A stretch of DNA of 15,929 nt from SIAJ01 sp036266155 (GTDB lineage Bacteria; Planctomycetota; Planctomycetia; Gemmatales; Gemmataceae): the NCBI GenBank assembly GCA_036266155.1, contig DATANR010000432.1, positions 1 to 15,929 of the forward strand. The letters run 5' to 3'. Below are positions 14,095 through 15,929 of the stretch, piece by piece. The stretch's first letter is position 1; each line of letters opens with the position of its first letter. Both the position numbers and the translations under genes were made by a program. The notes beneath the pieces were generated by a model, which made no database searches, was not told the DNA's origin, and worked only from the letters and a program-made list of their open reading frames with translations.

Positions 14095-15666
14095 ATGAAA
14101 CGGTTGCCCGCATTTGCCCTCGCCGTGCTCATCGCGGCGAGCGCCTCGCTTGCTCAGGAAGCCAAAAAGCCCGACGCGAAAGAGATCGCCAAGCTCATCG
14201 CCGATCTGAAAGGCGGCGATGCGCAGAAGAAACGCCACGCCGCCATCGCGCTCGGCGGTCACGGCGAGGCGGCGGCGAAAGCCGTCCCCGCCTTGGGCGA
14301 TGCGTTGAAGGACACCGACGAGAAGGTCCGTTGGGCCGCGGCCCTGGCGCTCGGCAGCCTCGGCGAGACGGCCAAGCCCGCCGTTGCGAAGTTGACGGCG
14401 GCCTTGAAGGACAAGCACGAACGTGTGGTTCATGCGTGCGCCGTCGCCCTGGGCAACATCGGCACGGGCGCCAAGAGCGCGATACCGGCACTGATCGAAG
14501 TCCTCGGCGGCAACCTGCACGCCGATACCCGTCAGGCCGCGGCCACCGCGCTCGGCGACATGGGCCCGAGCGCCAAGGCCGCAATCGCCCCGCTGACCAA
14601 AGTACTCGGTGAGGACAACGCCGGCCTGCGTGAAGCGGCGGCCATGGCGCTCGGACAAATTGGCCCAAGCGCCAGGGAGGCCGTCCCGGCCCTGGCCAAA
14701 CTGCTCGCCGATGCGAACATCCTGGTTCGCGACGCGGCGGCAACGGCGTTGAAGTCCATGGGGCCCGATGCCAAGACAGCCGTCCCGGAGCTGACCAAGG
14801 CGCTGGCCGATGCGGATGCCGGCGTCCGCCAAAGTGTGATCCTGGCCTTGCGTGCCATCGGTCCGGACGCGGCTAGCGCGACCGCCAAGCTGGCCGAGTT
14901 GCTCAAGAATGAAAAGCAGGCGGAACTGCGCGTCGACGCATTGCGAGCGCTGGCATCGATCGGTCCTGCCGCGAAAGATGCGGCGGATGCCGTGACGAAG
15001 GCGCTCTCGGATGACGACATGACCGTCCGTGCCGCGGCCGCGAAAGCCATCATCGTTGTCAGCCCAAAATCGGACGCGGCCGCCCCGGCATTAGTGAAAC
15101 TGCTCGACGACAAGGACCCAATGGTCCGGATCGACGCGGCCGTCGCGCTAGCGGAAACTCCGAAAGGCATCGAGCGGGCGGTGCCGGCGCTCATCAAGGA
15201 GCTTACCCACGCCGACGCGGAGGTACGTCAAGCCGCGGCCGAGGCGCTCGGCGACCTCGATGAAGACGCAGCGCCGGCAGCCCCCGCGCTCATGAAGCTC
15301 GTGAAGGAAGACAAAACCGCGGCCGTGCGGGCGGCCGCGGCCGATGCGCTTGGCGGATTGGGGACGGTGAAGGACGTCGTGCCTTGTTTGGCGGCAGCGC
15401 TCAAGGACAAGGAAGCCGAGGTGCGTCAGGCGGCCGCCGCGTCCCTGGGCGAGATCGGCCCGCCCGCGAAAGCTGCCGTGAAAGCCCTCATTGATGTGTT
15501 GACCGACGCCGACCACGAAGTTCGTGCCAACGCCGCCGAGGCTCTGGGCTTGATCGGCCCCGAAGCGAAAGAAGCCCTGGCCGCGCTCAAGATGCTGGCG
15601 GACGACAAAGACGAACAAGTCCGCGATGCGGCGGCGGAGGCGGTCAAGAAGCTTGAGGGGAAATGA
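14095..15666 (+). CDS. Exported HEAT-repeat protein
   Basis: 523 residues. MKRLPAFALAVLIAASASLA is a signal peptide, probably cleaved before QEA. The rest is almost entirely about 15 HEAT/PBS-lyase-type helical repeats with the consensus VRxAAAxALGxIGPxAKxAVPAL, for example at residues 78, 179, 211, 244, 311, 411, 443 and 476. The period is about 32-39 residues. No catalytic domain, cysteine cluster or membrane anchor is seen. Such solenoids serve as protein-binding scaffolds, so a role as a periplasmic or surface scaffold, perhaps for the His-rich neighbour, is inference. Repeats 7-10 diverge most. The ATG at 14095 is preferred because the signal peptide starts there; a GTG at 14083, directly after the upstream stop, is the alternative. 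Neither has a strong ribosome site, suggesting translational coupling to the upstream gene. Confidence 0.85.
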   Translation: MKRLPAFALAVLIAASASLAQEAKKPDAKEIAKLIADLKGGDAQKKRHAAIALGGHGEAAAKAVPALGDALKDTDEKVRWAAALALGSLGETAKPAVAKLTAALKDKHERVVHACAVALGNIGTGAKSAIPALIEVLGGNLHADTRQAAATALGDMGPSAKAAIAPLTKVLGEDNAGLREAAAMALGQIGPSAREAVPALAKLLADANILVRDAAATALKSMGPDAKTAVPELTKALADADAGVRQSVILALRAIGPDAASATAKLAELLKNEKQAELRVDALRALASIGPAAKDAADAVTKALSDDDMTVRAAAAKAIIVVSPKSDAAAPALVKLLDDKDPMVRIDAAVALAETPKGIERAVPALIKELTHADAEVRQAAAEALGDLDEDAAPAAPALMKLVKEDKTAAVRAAAADALGGLGTVKDVVPCLAAALKDKEAEVRQAAAASLGEIGPPAKAAVKALIDVLTDADHEVRANAAEALGLIGPEAKEALAALKMLADDKDEQVRDAAAEAVKKLEGK

Positions 15667-15929
15667 AGAGGAGGCAATTCGCCTGGCACTTCTATCGGGT
15701 CCGGACTGATTGGCGCCGTGCGACGACGCTCGCGTGCCGCTAATCAGAGTGGTTCGCGCCACAGTGTGGCGAGGAGTTTGGCGCGTTTCGTTCGCGAAAC
15801 ACATTCAGTTCAAATAATTGCAAAATCGTCAAATTCTTTGTTTGTCATACTTAAGACTCTGCTGATAAGCAATTTGCGTCAATCGTGTCCATAGCAGACC
15901 AATTATGAGAAATACGTTCAGGGGGGTGG
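15667..15929. other. Non-coding right end with small hairpins
   Basis: No supported gene is seen. Small hairpins occur: CTGATTGGC pairing with GCC and AATCAG across about 15705-15747; CGCCAC/GTGGCG at 15757-15771; and GTTTCG-TTCG-CGAAAC at 15785-15800. None is followed by a T-run, so termination after the HEAT gene is possible but unproven. Bases 15805-15905 are clearly more A/T-rich than the rest and could hold a promoter for a gene to the right. An ATG at 15905 opens a frame to the edge but has no ribosome site. Confidence 0.5.

Noticed and set aside
13696..14832. Minus-strand open frame of 378 codons with repeats
   Set aside because: Its periodicity only mirrors the HEAT repeats and His codons on the plus strand.
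15905..15929. Start of another gene at ATG 15905
   Set aside because: Only eight codons are visible and there is no ribosome site.

Overview
The window (about 60% G+C) reads as chromosome of a planctomycete, most likely of the Gemmataceae. The best marker is the large secreted protein at 8928-12320. Its N-terminus carries the LEDRLTPA-type segment typical of planctomycete exported proteins, and its C-terminus has calcium-binding glycine/aspartate repeats. The alpha/alpha-toroid protein, the HEAT-repeat protein, frequent GTG/TTG starts and abundant palindromic repeats fit the same assignment. No rRNA, tRNA, CRISPR array, transposase or phage gene was seen.

Left part (1-4720). A membrane-protein gene runs leftward off the window edge, and its reading frame is continued by a palindromic repeat. 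A 53-codon basic protein diverges from it. A leftward cluster follows, in transcription order asd, truA, aroA and a DUF3592-like membrane protein. It has a perfect TATAAT upstream of asd and ends at a hairpin shared with the small convergent gene. The cluster joins aspartate-family and shikimate amino-acid biosynthesis with tRNA pseudouridylation. A 16-bp-arm perfect palindrome sits between truA and aroA.

Middle part (4708-8780), all rightward: a membrane sensor histidine kinase with an unusual H-box and no response regulator in the window; a toxin-antitoxin-like pair with 4-bp overlap whose PIN-like member lacks most of the usual acidic residues; and, 15 bp later, glutamine-dependent NAD+ synthetase.

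Right part (8928-15666). The exported beta-propeller/Ig-like/RTX-like protein converges with a leftward toroid-repeat protein across a nested palindrome. The toroid protein appears to have lost its N-terminal half. A 70-aa antitoxin-like protein lies upstream of it. A related ~53-nt element lies at the 5' end of both leftward genes, in frame with each. Divergent from these is a two-gene unit: a small exported protein with a very histidine-rich tail, and an exported protein made almost wholly of about 15 HEAT-like repeats. This pair is the best candidate for an undescribed system. The last 263 bases hold no supported gene.
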